This document shows positions 20,171-29,859 of a stretch of DNA of 64,000 bases, in pieces (the stretch's first letter is position 1; each line of letters opens with the position of its first letter). Origin of the DNA: Rapana venosa (taxonomy: Eukaryota; Mollusca; Gastropoda; Neogastropoda; Muricidae); assembly GCA_028751875.1 (NCBI GenBank), contig CM054158.1:53446706-53510705 (forward strand), in the 5' to 3' direction. The notes under the pieces are model-generated. The model ran no database searches. It saw only the letters and a program-made list of their open reading frames with translations, and had not been told where the DNA came from. The position numbers and the translations under genes were made by a program.

Positions 20171-20995
20171 CAGAAGACGCTACCAGAAATGGGGATGGCG
20201 GAGTCTTCATTTTATCAAAAGATGGCACAGACATCCGCCAATCAGTACCAACTGGAAAGTTCTCAACACATTTCAGGGCTGAAGCAGATGCACTGATGAC
20301 AGCAGCCAGTACACTCTGCACCAACAGAGAGGCAATTCACCCCAGAGTTGTCATCTTCTCAGATGCACTGTCTGTACTTCAGACCATTGAAAACTCACAG
20401 AACAAGGAACTTAACTCCCTTGCCTCCGCTCTTGTTGCCCTGCAGCAGTCCACTGAGCATACAGTCATCCAGTGGGCTCCTTCACACTGCAGCATCCATG
20501 ACAAAGAGGAGGCTGACCTACTGGCGAAGATAGGAGGTCAGATGCCTCAAGAGGAGCAGGAGGTGACGTATGAAGAGGCAAAGACCATTGTGAAGGAAAA
20601 GCAAAAGAGAAGATGGCTTCAGCAGCACCCTAACTTCATCAGTAAGGATGATTACTACCTCCTCCCTAGAGAAGACCAAGTGACCATTGTGAGACTGAGG
20701 ACTGAACACTGCAGACTCAGACATCACATGTTCACCAAGTTCCACATTGGTGATTCTGAGGCGTGCCCTTGTGGCACTTCTCCCCTGACAGTGGAGGAAC
20801 ACTTCCTCCAGACCTGTCTGTCCAACACACCAACAAAACCTGAGGGCCGGCCGATATCTGGCCTACTGACCTGCCGATGAGGGACAAACCCTTCGGACCC
20901 CTGGAGGGAGGGCCTTCAGCGTAACAGGCATTAGTCAGGGCCTCAGGAGGTGCTGTCTGAGCTTCAAGGAGGAAGAAGAAGAAGAAAAATAACGC
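20161..20995 (+). mobile_element. LINE fragment with RNase H domain and 3' end
   Basis: From about 20161 the frame reads DRSAEDATRNGDGGVFI and runs to a stop at 20880. It has RNase H landmarks: Glu in FRAEADAL, Asp in VIFSDALSVL and the final Asp in HCSIHDKEEADLLA. A C-terminal CPCG, nine or so residues, HFLQTC zinc-knuckle-like motif follows, as in RNase H-bearing non-LTR elements of the R1/I/Jockey-like type. The first catalytic Asp region (normally TDGS) is at the junction with the minisatellite. The 3' UTR ends in GAAGAAGAAGAA. The RT and endonuclease are missing, so this is a 5'-truncated dead copy in the gene's intron. Confidence 0.85.
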
Positions 20996-20999
20996 GTAA

Positions 21000-21140
21000 A
21001 AAAAATAATAAAATGGAATTTATGTAGCGCTATATCCTGTTAAAAAAAATCAAAGCGCTTGCATTTAACTCACCACTCCAACATATGCAACCAACAATGA
21101 TTAGCAGATCAGAATAATCAGACATTAACCAAGAAATCAG
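21000..21140 (-). mobile_element. L2-like LINE 3' tail fragment
   Basis: Contains TGGAATTTATGTAGCGCTATAT and AATCAAAGCGCTTGCA, the reverse complement of the conserved 3' end of the L2-like LINE at 38680-38750. Confidence 0.75.
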
Positions 21141-21180
21141 AAATATTTATAGGATGCCCACATAAAACACAGAGGACATC

Positions 21181-22263
21181 TGTGACGCTCCACCCCATAA
21201 TGGATGGCATTGCACAAGAAGTAAATTTTTAGTGACTGACATGTTACTGATCAGTCAGTGGAAAAGAACTTGAGGTTGTAGATCACTTCAAGTACCTTGG
21301 AGCTATTATTAGTGAGGAAGGTTCAAAAACCGAAACCCTCGCAAGAGCTGCACAAACAATAGTTGCAATGGCAAAGCTCAAGACCATCTGGAAAGACCGA
21401 AACATCTCTCTCAGGACCAAGGTCAAGCTACTGCATGCACTAGTCATCTCTACATACCTGTATGCGTGCGAATCCTGGACATTGAATACAGATCTACAAA
21501 GGAGGATCCAGGCTCTAGAGATGAGATGCCTCAGAAGACTCCTTGGCATTTCATACATGGACCACACTACCAACAACGAAGTCCTACAAACCATCACCCA
21601 ACAAGTAAAGCACTACGAAAACCTGCTGACCACAGTCAAGAAAAGGAAGCTCAGATAGTACGGACATGTGACTAGATCAGATGGGCTGTCCAAAACCATA
21701 CTGCAGGGAACAGTGCAGGGGAAGAGAAGGCGAGGCAGACAGAAGAAGAAATGGGCGGACAACATCACTGAATGGACAGGGAAGAGCTTCTCCACAACCC
21801 AGGCACTTGCACACAACCGCCGCAAATGGAGCCAGCTGGTGCAACGTTCGTCAATGCAGTGCCCCTACGACCCCGGAGGGGGTTATGGGAGCAAATGAGA
21901 TGATGATGAGATATTACTGATTAGCAATAAAAAACAAACAAAAGGCTATTCAATTAAAAAAAAAACAGATTGAAAATCGGACTATTCTGTGACAAGTTAT
22001 TACACATTGAAATGATACACTGCAGGACATGACAAAATGAGAAATTGACAAGTTAAGCATTGCAATAGATGGTTAGAATGAGAGCTTGGGTATTTTCAAA
22101 ACACGTTTAAAAGCAAAAGGAAACAAAATCATGCCTTGACATTTCAGTTTTATGATCAATCAAAATCTCAAAATGGACAACCTGACCCCCACCTGCCTAC
22201 AATGGCTCCTAGCGGAAAAGTGGGTCAGGTGCTGAGGGACTCATTTCGTGGTGGAGCGTCACA
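21181..22263. mobile_element. Candidate DNA transposon with 14-bp terminal inverted repeats
   Basis: TGTGACGCTCCACC at 21181-21194 is matched perfectly by its reverse complement GGTGGAGCGTCACA at 22250-22263, with weaker similarity continuing a few bases inward. The interior, apart from a LINE insertion at 21250-21905, is AT-rich with no transposase frame. I see no clear target-site duplication, so the family is unassigned. Confidence 0.45.
21250..21905 (+). mobile_element. LINE fragment: reverse-transcriptase C-terminal end
   Basis: Translates as FKYLGAIISEEGSKTE, then LYACESWTL, LQRRIQALEMRCLRRLLG, GHVTRSDGLSK, ILQGTVQGKRRRGRQ and DNITEWTG: the C-terminal part of a non-LTR reverse transcriptase of the same family as 490-950 and 46505-50035. 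One stop (after KKRKLR at 21658) breaks it. It ends in a GAGATGATGATGAG tail. 5'-truncated and inactive. Confidence 0.88.
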
Positions 22264-22329
22264 TGTTGTCATTTAAGTTGATGGCAAACATTTTTTAAAA
22301 CCTCAGACCTTTCCTTTTCCTCTCTGCAC

Positions 22330-22570
22330 GTGCATGAGTGACGTATTTCTCTACAGAATTTTACAAGGGACAACTCCCTTGTTGCTGTGGGTTCTTTCAC
22401 CTGCACTCAATGCGTGTGGCGCAAACTGGACCTCGATTTATCCTCTCATTCAAAAGCTAGCACCCAGACCACGACTCCCAGTCTTGTGGACGGAGGAGGA
22501 AAAGTTTTCGGGTACAAACAGGGATTTAAACCGAACCCAACACGATCCCCGGACTTGTCTCAGTCTAAGC
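22330..22570 (-). mobile_element. SINE family A, partial
   Basis: Shares ACAAGGGACAACTCCCTTGTTGC and CTCGATTTATCCTCTCATTC with the family A copies at 1437-1832 and 54565-54955. Its tRNA-like head is replaced by the start of the adjoining family C SINE. Confidence 0.7.
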
Positions 22571-22574
22571 AGGC

Positions 22575-22852
22575 GCTTTCCCCCAGCCAAGTTAGTTAAG
22601 CAGCGTCGAGCGTGGTTACCACTTGGATGGGTGACCGTTTGCGCCGCGCCTTGGCTTCAGTACAGTTCCCCCAGTTCACCCAGCTGTAAATGGGTACCTG
22701 CCCTCTTTAGGGTCAGGGAAGGTAAAGCAGCGAGGGAGAGGAGATGGGCGCCACCGCCCTCAATATGCTGGCCCTTAGAGAAGTTGAGGTCTCTGACGCC
22801 TCGTTCCCCTACGACCTTATAGGTTATGGGGACACCTTTACCTTTACCTTTT
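22575..22852 (+). mobile_element. SINE family C, + strand copy
   Basis: Carries the 5S-like segment (TTAAGCAGCGTCGAGC, then ACTTGGATGGGTGACCG at 22620-22640), the body with CCCTCAATATGCTGG, and a CTTTACCTTTACC tail. It ends 70 bp before the exon C acceptor. Confidence 0.85.
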
Positions 22853-22921
22853 TTAAGCAGGTGGATTAGTTCTCCCCCACCCATTGCGGCTCCTGTCATT
22901 TTCTGCTCGGCTTCTTTCCAG

Positions 22922-25900
22922 ATGCTGCGGACATCCCTGAAGAAGCTGGCCAACCTGTGGAAGCAGTGCGTGCGGGGCGTGGTCAATGTCGTCTACGTAC
23001 CCGCCCAGAAGGGGCTGGAGAAGGTCCGTGCCAGACTGACCATCGCTTACGACAGCATCCGCAAAGCCTACGACTACGGGAAGCGGGTGCTCCGCAGAAC
23101 CTACACCTCCGCCAAGACCAACCTGCATCGCTTCTACAACTACCTCGCGCAGTACTACAAGAACTACTACGATCGCTACAGGCACTACTTCGGCAGGATT
23201 TTCGGCTACAGGAGGCCCCAGACGCCTCTGATCACAGACGGCAGTGCAGCAGGACCGGGGATGCACGGCAGTAACCCTCGCGTTCCCAGCGGCTATGTGC
23301 CCAACACAGGCACCCCGAATCCTTACGCGAACGGCGACAGAAACGGCCTCGGTTTTTATCCCAGTGGGAACGGGTATGTGAACAGCAACAGAAACGGTAA
23401 CATGCGTGGGTACGGCAACGGCAACGGGTATGTCAACGGCAACGTGAACGGGTATGTCAACCCCAACAGGAACGGGTATGTCAACCCCAACAGAAATGGG
23501 TATGTCAACCCCAACAGGAACGGGTATGTCAACCCCAACAGGAATGGGTATGTCAACCCCAACAGGAATGGGTACAACGGGTACAGAAATGGCTACAACT
23601 ACCCTAGTGGAAACGGGTATGTGAGCTACAACAGCAATGTGAATGGCTACGTAAACGGAAACAGGGATGGATACAGGACTGGCAACAGGAACGGGTACGT
23701 CAACGGGAACATGAACGGGTACCACAGCGGTAACGGGAATGGCAGCAGCTATGTAAACGGCAACGTCAGATACCGATACGGCGGTTACGGACCGTATAAC
23801 ACAAACGAGCAGTTTAAACCAGCCAGGAATGACAACGACGGCGACAGAAACGACGCCAGCCAGGAGAGTGAAGCTGCCAATAACGGCATGCACCCCAGGG
23901 GCAACAGCAGCGGCCAGATGGAAAACGGACGCTACTCTCAAGGGGGCAACAGGAACGGCTTCAGAATCAACGGGTACGTCCCCTCAGGGACCAACACAAG
24001 ACAACCCCCTGAGGGCCAGAGGCCGGACGGTTGGTCACCCGATGCAGAGCCTAACCGTAACGGCAGGCGGCAGGTTGCCCCCGAGACAAGCAGGGCAAGG
24101 CCGGCGAGCCCCCACACAACCCGGCTATGGCAGAGTTCCCACCAGAAATCCTGACAGAAGACCGGGTCCTGATAACGGTCCTGACAGAAGACCGGGTCCT
24201 GATAACGGTCCTGACAGAAGACCGGGTCCTGATAACGGTCCTGACAGAAGACCTGATCCTGATAATATTCCTGACAGAAGACCTGATCCTGATAACGGTC
24301 CTGACAGAAGACCGGGTCCTGATAATGGTCCTGACAGAAGACCAGGTCCTGGTAGGATTCCTGACAGAAGACCAGGTCCTGGTAGGATTCCTGACAGAAG
24401 ACCAGGTCCTGGTAGGATTCCTGACAGAAGACCAGATCCTGGTAGGATTCCTGACAGAAGACCAGATCCTGATAATGGTCCTGACAGAAGACCGGGTCCT
24501 GATAACGGTCCTGACAGAAGACCGGGTCCTGATAATGGTCCTAACAGAAGATCAGGTCCTGGTAATATTCCTGACAGAAGACCAGATCCTGATAATGGTC
24601 CTGACAGAAGACCAGATCCTGATAATGGTCCTGACAGAAGACCAGATCCTGATAGGATTCCTAGCAGAAGACCGGATCCTGATAGGATTCCTGACAGAAG
24701 ACCAGGTCCTGATAATGGTCCTGACAGAAGACCAGGTCCTGGTAGGATTCCTGACAGAAGACCAGATCCTGATAATGGTCCTGACAGAAGATCAGGTCCT
24801 GGTAGGATTCCTGACAGAAGACCAGATCCTGATAATGGTCCTGACAGAAGATCAGGTCCTGATAATGGTCCTGACAGAAGACCAGATCCTGATAATGTCC
24901 CTGACAGAAGACCAGATCCTGATAATGGTCCTGACAGAAGACCAGATCCTGATAATGGTCCTGACAGAAGACCAGGTCCTGATGATGTTCCTGACAGAAG
25001 ACCAGATCCTGATAATGGTTCTGACAGAAGACCGGATCCTGATAGGATTCCTGACAGAAGACCGGATCCTGATAGGATTCCTGCCAGAAGACCAGATCCT
25101 GATAATGGACCTGACAGAAGACCGGATCCTGATAGGATTCCTGCCAGAAGACCAGATCCTGATAATGGACCTGACAGAAGACCGGGTCCTGATAGGATTC
25201 CTGCCAGAAGACCAGATCCTGATAATGGTTCTGACAGAAGACCGGATCCTGATAGGATTCCTGCCAGAAGACCAGATCCTGATAATGGACCTGACAGAAG
25301 ACCAGATCCTGATAGGATTCCTGCCAGAAGACCAGATCCTGATAGGATTCCTGCCAGAAGACCAGATCCTGATAGGATTCCTGCCAGAAGACCAGATCCT
25401 GATAGGATTCCTGCCAGAAGACCAGATCCTGACAGGATTCCTGCCAGAAGACCAGATCCTGATAGGATTCCTGCCAGAAGACCGGGTGCTGACAGTGCCC
25501 CCACGAGAAGGCCAGGCGCACGGTGGCCGAACCCACTCCTCCCCCCTCCCAATGGCCAGCCGCTAGCCGGGGCTGGAACGCAAGGCGCCCTAGTGCCCGG
25601 CATGAGACCGCGGAGGAGGGATCGCACCATTGTTTCCACAAAGCCCATCGGCAATGGGCAGTTCTTGGGCTACAACAGGCACGGGGAAGCCATCGCCTTG
25701 ATTCGCCCTGTCCATGCTCCTGGCCCTGGCTACGTTTACGGGAATGGCTATGGCAATGTCCCTGCCAGACGCTATGCCCCAGTAAACCCAATGCTTCAGG
25801 GCAACAGACCAAGCGTGATTGGACAAGGGCACCCATCACTGGACAACGCTAGAAGGGCAGCAGCCAGTGGTTACGCTGGAGCTGCTCCAAACGCTGGACC

Positions 25901-26631
25901 TGCAGGGAATGGAACCTACGGCTACAGCAGCGGGCAGCCAGCGGTCGGTGTCCCGCAAGGCAGCCTTCCTTATGATGGCAATGCAAGGGCATACAGAAGC
26001 GGCCCGTACTACCGCAAGTCCAAACCCAAGTCTGCCAGGAATAAGGAAGCTGGGGGAAGTCAGCCTGGTCCGGGAGCACACCAGCCACAGGTAGCTGCCG
26101 GAAGACCAGATCATGTTGAAGCCGCTGTTGATGCTTCGGCCCCTCAGTACAACCACCGGCGCTCTCTCCAACCACAAGACAACGCTCGTCATTCCAGAGG
26201 AGTTCTCCCACAGGCAACAGGAATTCCCAGCTTATCGGGAAGAGGTCGGCCTCCTGCCGCAGACCTGGCCAGCCCTCAGCTGTCACGACCTCAGCCGGGA
26301 TCTGAAGGGGCTGCTGGCAGCACAGGCCTGTGGCTGAGGCCTTCCCCAGGCACCCCACGGAGACCCAGCACGGACACCAGACTTCCTGCTGCCTCTGCGG
26401 GACGGTCGAGACATGCCGGCAGGTACTCGGCCTATTCACCAAGGCGGGGCAATGTCTGGAGCAGCAGGAGGACGTGGGGGGTGAGAAACAGAGATGGACA
26501 TGGAGCCCGCCATGCAGCAGAGCGTGGTCGGCTTTCCCCTGGCCGGAGGCAGCTCCCAAGACCACGCTCACCACCCCTGTATGCCCCAGCCCACAACCCA
26601 CCCAGGCGGCACCTCCGCCAAAGAAGAGTGA
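22922..26631 (+). CDS. Giant mucin-like EGF protein, exon C (frameshifted C-terminal exon)
   Basis: Starts at a codon boundary right after CTTTCCAG. Its first codon is ATG, but no signal peptide follows, so it is read as a continuation of exon B. Residues 1-65 are basic and look helical (LKKLANLWKQCVRGVV, then YDSIRKAYDYGKRVLRRTY). A Tyr-rich basic stretch (YLAQYYKNYYDRYRHYFGRI) follows, then Asn-Gly-Tyr-rich repeats, forty-five 10-residue Arg/Asp/Pro repeats, a Gly/Tyr/Arg-rich region and a Cys-containing end. Four single-base frame breaks are visible: near 24110-24116 (one extra C in a C run), 26092-26108, about 26333 (both one extra base) and about 26489 (one missing). Past 26110 the frame with strong C/G third positions reads LVIPEEFSHRQQEF, LSCHDLSRDLKGLLAAQACG and SCCLCGTVETCRQVLG, ending at TGA 26629-26631. 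No family is recognised. Confidence 0.72.
23453..23575 (+). repeat. 24-bp in-frame repeat (Asn-Gly-Tyr), about five to six copies
   Basis: Units of AACCCCAACAGGAACGGGTATGTC or close variants code NPNRNGYV. Looser NGY and NGN motifs continue on both sides from about 23290 to 23790, giving a region dominated by Asn, Gly, Tyr and Arg. Confidence 0.9.
24151..25497 (+). repeat. 30-bp in-frame array, 45 copies
   Basis: Exactly 30-bp units, with no length variant over about 1,350 bp, code DRRPGPDNGP, DRRPDPDRIP or ARRPDPDRIP. The product alternates paired Arg with one to three Asp and regular Pro: a disordered polyampholyte. The 5' part favours the GPDNGP form, the middle alternates two forms with a 60-bp period, and the last eight or so units are nearly pure ARRPDPDRIP. 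All six frames are open through the array, which explains the long antisense ORF (24125-25654). Confidence 0.95.
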
Positions 26632-26900
26632 GGCGGCGAAAACGAAGGCAGAATTCCCACAGCTGAACGGGACTGTCTGCTCTGTGGACTGTTGGCTTGG
26701 AACTGACTTTGAAAGGTATGTTATCTACGAGTCTGAGATGCAGTCATGTTGATTTTGTTAGGAGAAACTGTTGAGCTTGAGCCGTATGTCAACCGGTGGA
26801 TCCTCGGTCTTTCTTCCACAGGAACAGACATTTGCTTTGAGCAGCTGTGTTGTAACTGTCGCTCTTTGTTTTACTTCTGTTTGTGGAGCAGGTAAGGAGG
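26632..26900 (+). other. 3' end of the giant gene, possible further splicing
   Basis: After the TGA at 26629-26631 a strong donor-like AAAG|GTATGT occurs at 26715/26716. An acceptor-like TTTCTTCCACAG ends at 26821, and a donor-like GCAG|GTAAGG at 26891/26892 would bound a 70-nt exon. Either the 3' UTR is spliced, or a further frame error makes the TGA false and coding continues; the 70-nt piece is open in two frames. No nearby AATAAA is seen; the first clear one is near 28886. Confidence 0.35.
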
Positions 26901-27451
26901 AACTCGTGGACTCCAAGGATGTTCATGTACATTGATTTTTGGTTAATACATAGGCAAGGAGATGTACTTCCGAAGCTTGATTCAGTTGTTGCAGCAGAAA
27001 CAGCAGTGCTGGTTGGAGCAGCAGCAACAACAGCAGCAGTACCTTTTGTTGATAAGAGCTAGGACTAGCATGCAGGTAGATTATTTATCTTTGTATGTCA
27101 GTTACCGCAGTGGTGGTGACTGACAGAAAATACGTGAAAATGCACTGTGGAATTTGCTTATCTTCTGTTATTGTTGTTTTTTCTGAGTAATCTTCATCCT
27201 TGAGAGCATGGTTAAATTGTTAAAGTCGTTTATCATCCTCACTTTTTACTGCCAACAATGACTTAAGTCCTTCTGGTTGACTTGTGCATAGTAGGGGGGG
27301 GGGGACTTAAATTAGGAATCAGTGTTTGTTTCTTTGTTTTTGTTTTTTTAAAGACTGTTTTCTGTTTCAAAAAGATTTTTGTCCTTTCAGTTTTAGCCCC
27401 ACTAGAAAATGCCTGGCTTTGAATTGGATCCGTCATAGAGAGATGAGTTTG

Positions 27452-27515
<64 letters not shown>

Positions 27516-27620
27516 GTTTTGATGGTTGATCATCTACCCGAAGGTGGGAAATCAGATTAGTGAGAAAGGATAAAATTCAGACACCTTTGTTTCATACAAA
27601 TACACCTTTGCTTTCTCGTA
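26900..27620. repeat. Gene-poor stretch with CAG-rich and (GT)n repeats
   Basis: Contains a CAG-rich patch at about 26985-27045, a G run at 27294-27304 and a (GT)n tract at about 27457-27512. No coding frame is recognised. Confidence 0.7.
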
Positions 27621-27624
27621 ATGC

Positions 27625-27835
27625 ATGACAGACAGAAAAAAACACGATGGGAAGACAACATCAGAGAGTGGACTGGAAGCCTTGAGTGGAGCGATTTGCT
27701 ACGGAAAGCAGAGGAGTGGAGGAAGCTGGTTGCAAAATCTTCAGTGGTGCCCCCACGGTCTACAGGACTACGGGATAGGTGAAGGTGAAGAATGCATGAC
27801 ATCTCGATATAGTGATGCTCAGTACAGGGCCACTT
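27625..27835 (+). mobile_element. LINE fragment: extreme C-terminal end
   Basis: Codes RWEDNIREWTGLEWSDLLRK, then EEWRKLVAKSSV and PPRSTGL, the last part of the RTE-like polyprotein seen at 46505-50035. Only the final 60 residues or so remain. Confidence 0.75.
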
Positions 27836-28069
27836 TCTAGGGACCATTCCTCTACCCTGCGGCCCATTGTGTGTCCCCCAAATCTGCATGAAAACGCAGA
27901 AGGTGTGATTTACCTCACCATCACCATTAGAAACAGACTGACGGGAATCATTTCAGCTGATGTTGTTGTTGTTTTTTAGGGGATGGGGGAGTGTAAACAT
28001 GGGTGTTTTTTTTTAACAAAATGTTCTGTTGCGCAACATTTTGAAGGAAATCATAGTTGGGAAAGAGAG

Positions 28070-28091
28070 GGAGACAGACAGACAGACAGAC

Positions 28092-28154
<63 letters not shown>

Positions 28155-28192
28155 AATGTCAGACAGGAACAGAACAGACAGTGAAGACAGGT

Positions 28193-28226
<34 letters not shown>

Positions 28227-28382
28227 GCAGACGACAGACCCGACAGACGACGAGAGACGGAGAGAAATCAGGAAAAATTCATTTGCCGTTCAAGAAAAAA
28301 AATGGTGGTGTAAACTGAATAATGATTTCATTAGTTGGAGAGAGGAAGGTTTCACACACAACACGCACACACACGACACACA

Positions 28383-28446
<64 letters not shown>

Positions 28447-28475
28447 CAACACACACACACACACACACTTCAAGT
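28070..28475. repeat. (ACAG)n then (GCAC)n and (AC)n microsatellites
   Basis: Tetranucleotide ACAG runs at 28072-28148 and 28195-28235, then GCAC repeats at about 28380-28447 ending in (AC)n. Short ORFs here (Asp-Arg-Gln or His-Ala repeats) are microsatellite translations. Confidence 0.95.
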
Positions 28476-28479
28476 CATA

Positions 28480-28995
28480 ACTTTAAAGCAAAATGTACTT
28501 TAAACTGGGTGTTGTTTTTTTCATTCGTTGGTGTGTGGTGAGATTCTGAGTCTGCAACCGGTTTTACTCACCAACTTAGGCAGGCGCATTCCGACTTCGG
28601 TAATCCTTTTTTTTTTTACAGCATCGTTTTCATCTTGTCTATTAGCTTAGCTTAGCTGTTGATGCTTATAATTATTATAATTATGTCAGCAGAGTTTACA
28701 TGAAAAAGGAATACACGTACGAGTGGCGCTTGGCTTAGCCTTAGTTTGTTTCTCATAATATATCATCAAAGCTAGTTTGTTATAATATATCATCAAAGCT
28801 TGAAGAATGATTGACTTGATTGTATTCGTATAATAATTGTTTAAATGCAATGTGTAAACATCTTAAGCAAGTGTTTATAAAAAAAATAAACGCGGTTTAA
28901 ATGTTATTGTCCTCATTTTTTTTTTAGAAAGAAATCTGACTGATATAAAACCTAGTTGAGGAAAGCATTGCTAAGTGCTTTTTACATTGCAATGC
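28480..28995. other. AT-rich stretch, nothing recognised
   Basis: AT-rich with one local duplication (TCATAATATATCATCAAAGCT twice near 28755-28800) and an AATAAA at about 28886. No gene-like feature. Confidence 0.45.
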
Positions 28996-28999
28996 ATTT

Positions 29000-29160
29000 C
29001 AGATGTTCTTTCTTAAGGTCGAGCAGTTTTCTCCTATGCTGAAGTCGGATGTGCTGGGCCTGGCTTGTCAGGTGCTTAACGGCAGCGCAACACATTTTCG
29101 CTCATATGACAGACAATAGTTGCTGTCTGAGCGTTCGATGATGAAGAAGAAGAAACAGTT
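29000..29160 (+). mobile_element. Non-LTR element 3' tail with (GAA)n
   Basis: GTGCTGGGCCTGGCTTGTCA, then TTAACGGCAGCGCA, then AATAGTTGCTGTCTGAGCG and a GATGATGAAGAAGAAGAA end. A second copy lies at 40555-40680 in the same orientation. The GCTGTCTGAGC piece and GAA tail also occur at the end of the RNase H-bearing LINE (20940-20990). Confidence 0.7.
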
Positions 29161-29204
29161 TTATAATGCTGTGGCAATATGAACACATACATAATACAAC
29201 AAAT

Positions 29205-29425
29205 ATTTATTTGTTTATTTATACCACTTTAAGTCACGAGATTTCTCTGCGTGAAATTCGGGCTGCTCTCCCCGGGGAGAGCGCGTCGCCACAAGAGCAG
29301 CGCCACCCTTTTTTGGTGGGGGGGGGGGGGGGGGGAGTCTGTATTTGTTTCCCTATCGGAGTGGCTTTTTTCTAAGAATTTTGCCAGGGACAACTCTCTT
29401 GTTGCCGTGGGACTTTACGTTTGTA
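29205..29425 (-). mobile_element. SINE family A, truncated 3' half
   Basis: Near-identical to 1437-1640 (CACGAGATTTCTCTGCGTGAAAT, then GGGGAGAGCGCGTCGCCACA) with an expanded G run at about 29318-29335. The tRNA-like head is missing. Confidence 0.85.
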
Positions 29426-29859
29426 TAAAAACAGTCATTTTTTATTCACAAGAACACATGGAAATAGACACTCGCACATGCATGTGCGCAAACACGCATG
29501 TACTCATATACTATACGTATCGAGGAAACTTGAGAATGTGCATATGCCGGTTTGTTTGTTAATTGGGTTTGTTGTTTGTTTGTTTGTTTGTTTTTCCAGG
29601 TGATGATCTGTTCATCTCATTTTGCAGCTTATTGTTTTTCCGTATGTCTGTTAGGTGACTGAAGCCACTGATGGAAGAAGAGGCATTGATATAGCAGTGT
29701 GTTTGTACACGTTGTTTAAATCGCACTTTTTTTCGTTTTACTTTAGTGCGTGAATGTGTGTGGTATTGTTGCTGTTACTTGTTGGAGAGTATTGCTATGG
29801 ACTTTATTGTTATTATGTAAATGACTTTATACTACCCCTTGTTAAAAAAAAAGAAAAAA

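Larger units (their letters stand above)
18310..22921 (+). other. Intron 2 of the giant gene (phase 0)
   Basis: Starts GTACGT and ends CTTCTTTCCAG. Both flanking exons are complete at codon boundaries, so the join is in frame. The intron holds a G/T-rich tract, a 22-bp minisatellite, two LINE fragments, a terminal-inverted-repeat element and two SINEs, annotated separately. Confidence 0.75.

Noticed and set aside
22922..22990. Exon C ATG as the start of a separate gene
   Set aside because: No signal peptide or leader follows, the acceptor is immediately adjacent, and phase and composition match exon B. Kept as the main alternative in the finding on gene structure.
24151..25497. Regular 30-bp repeats as a CRISPR-like array
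   Set aside because: No unique spacers, head-to-tail units, protein-coding, and clearly a eukaryotic context.
24125..25654. 509-residue minus-strand ORF and 479-residue + ORF in another frame over the 30-bp array
   Set aside because: A repeat whose length is a multiple of three and which lacks stop triplets opens every frame. Only the frame continuous with non-repeat sequence on both sides is credible.
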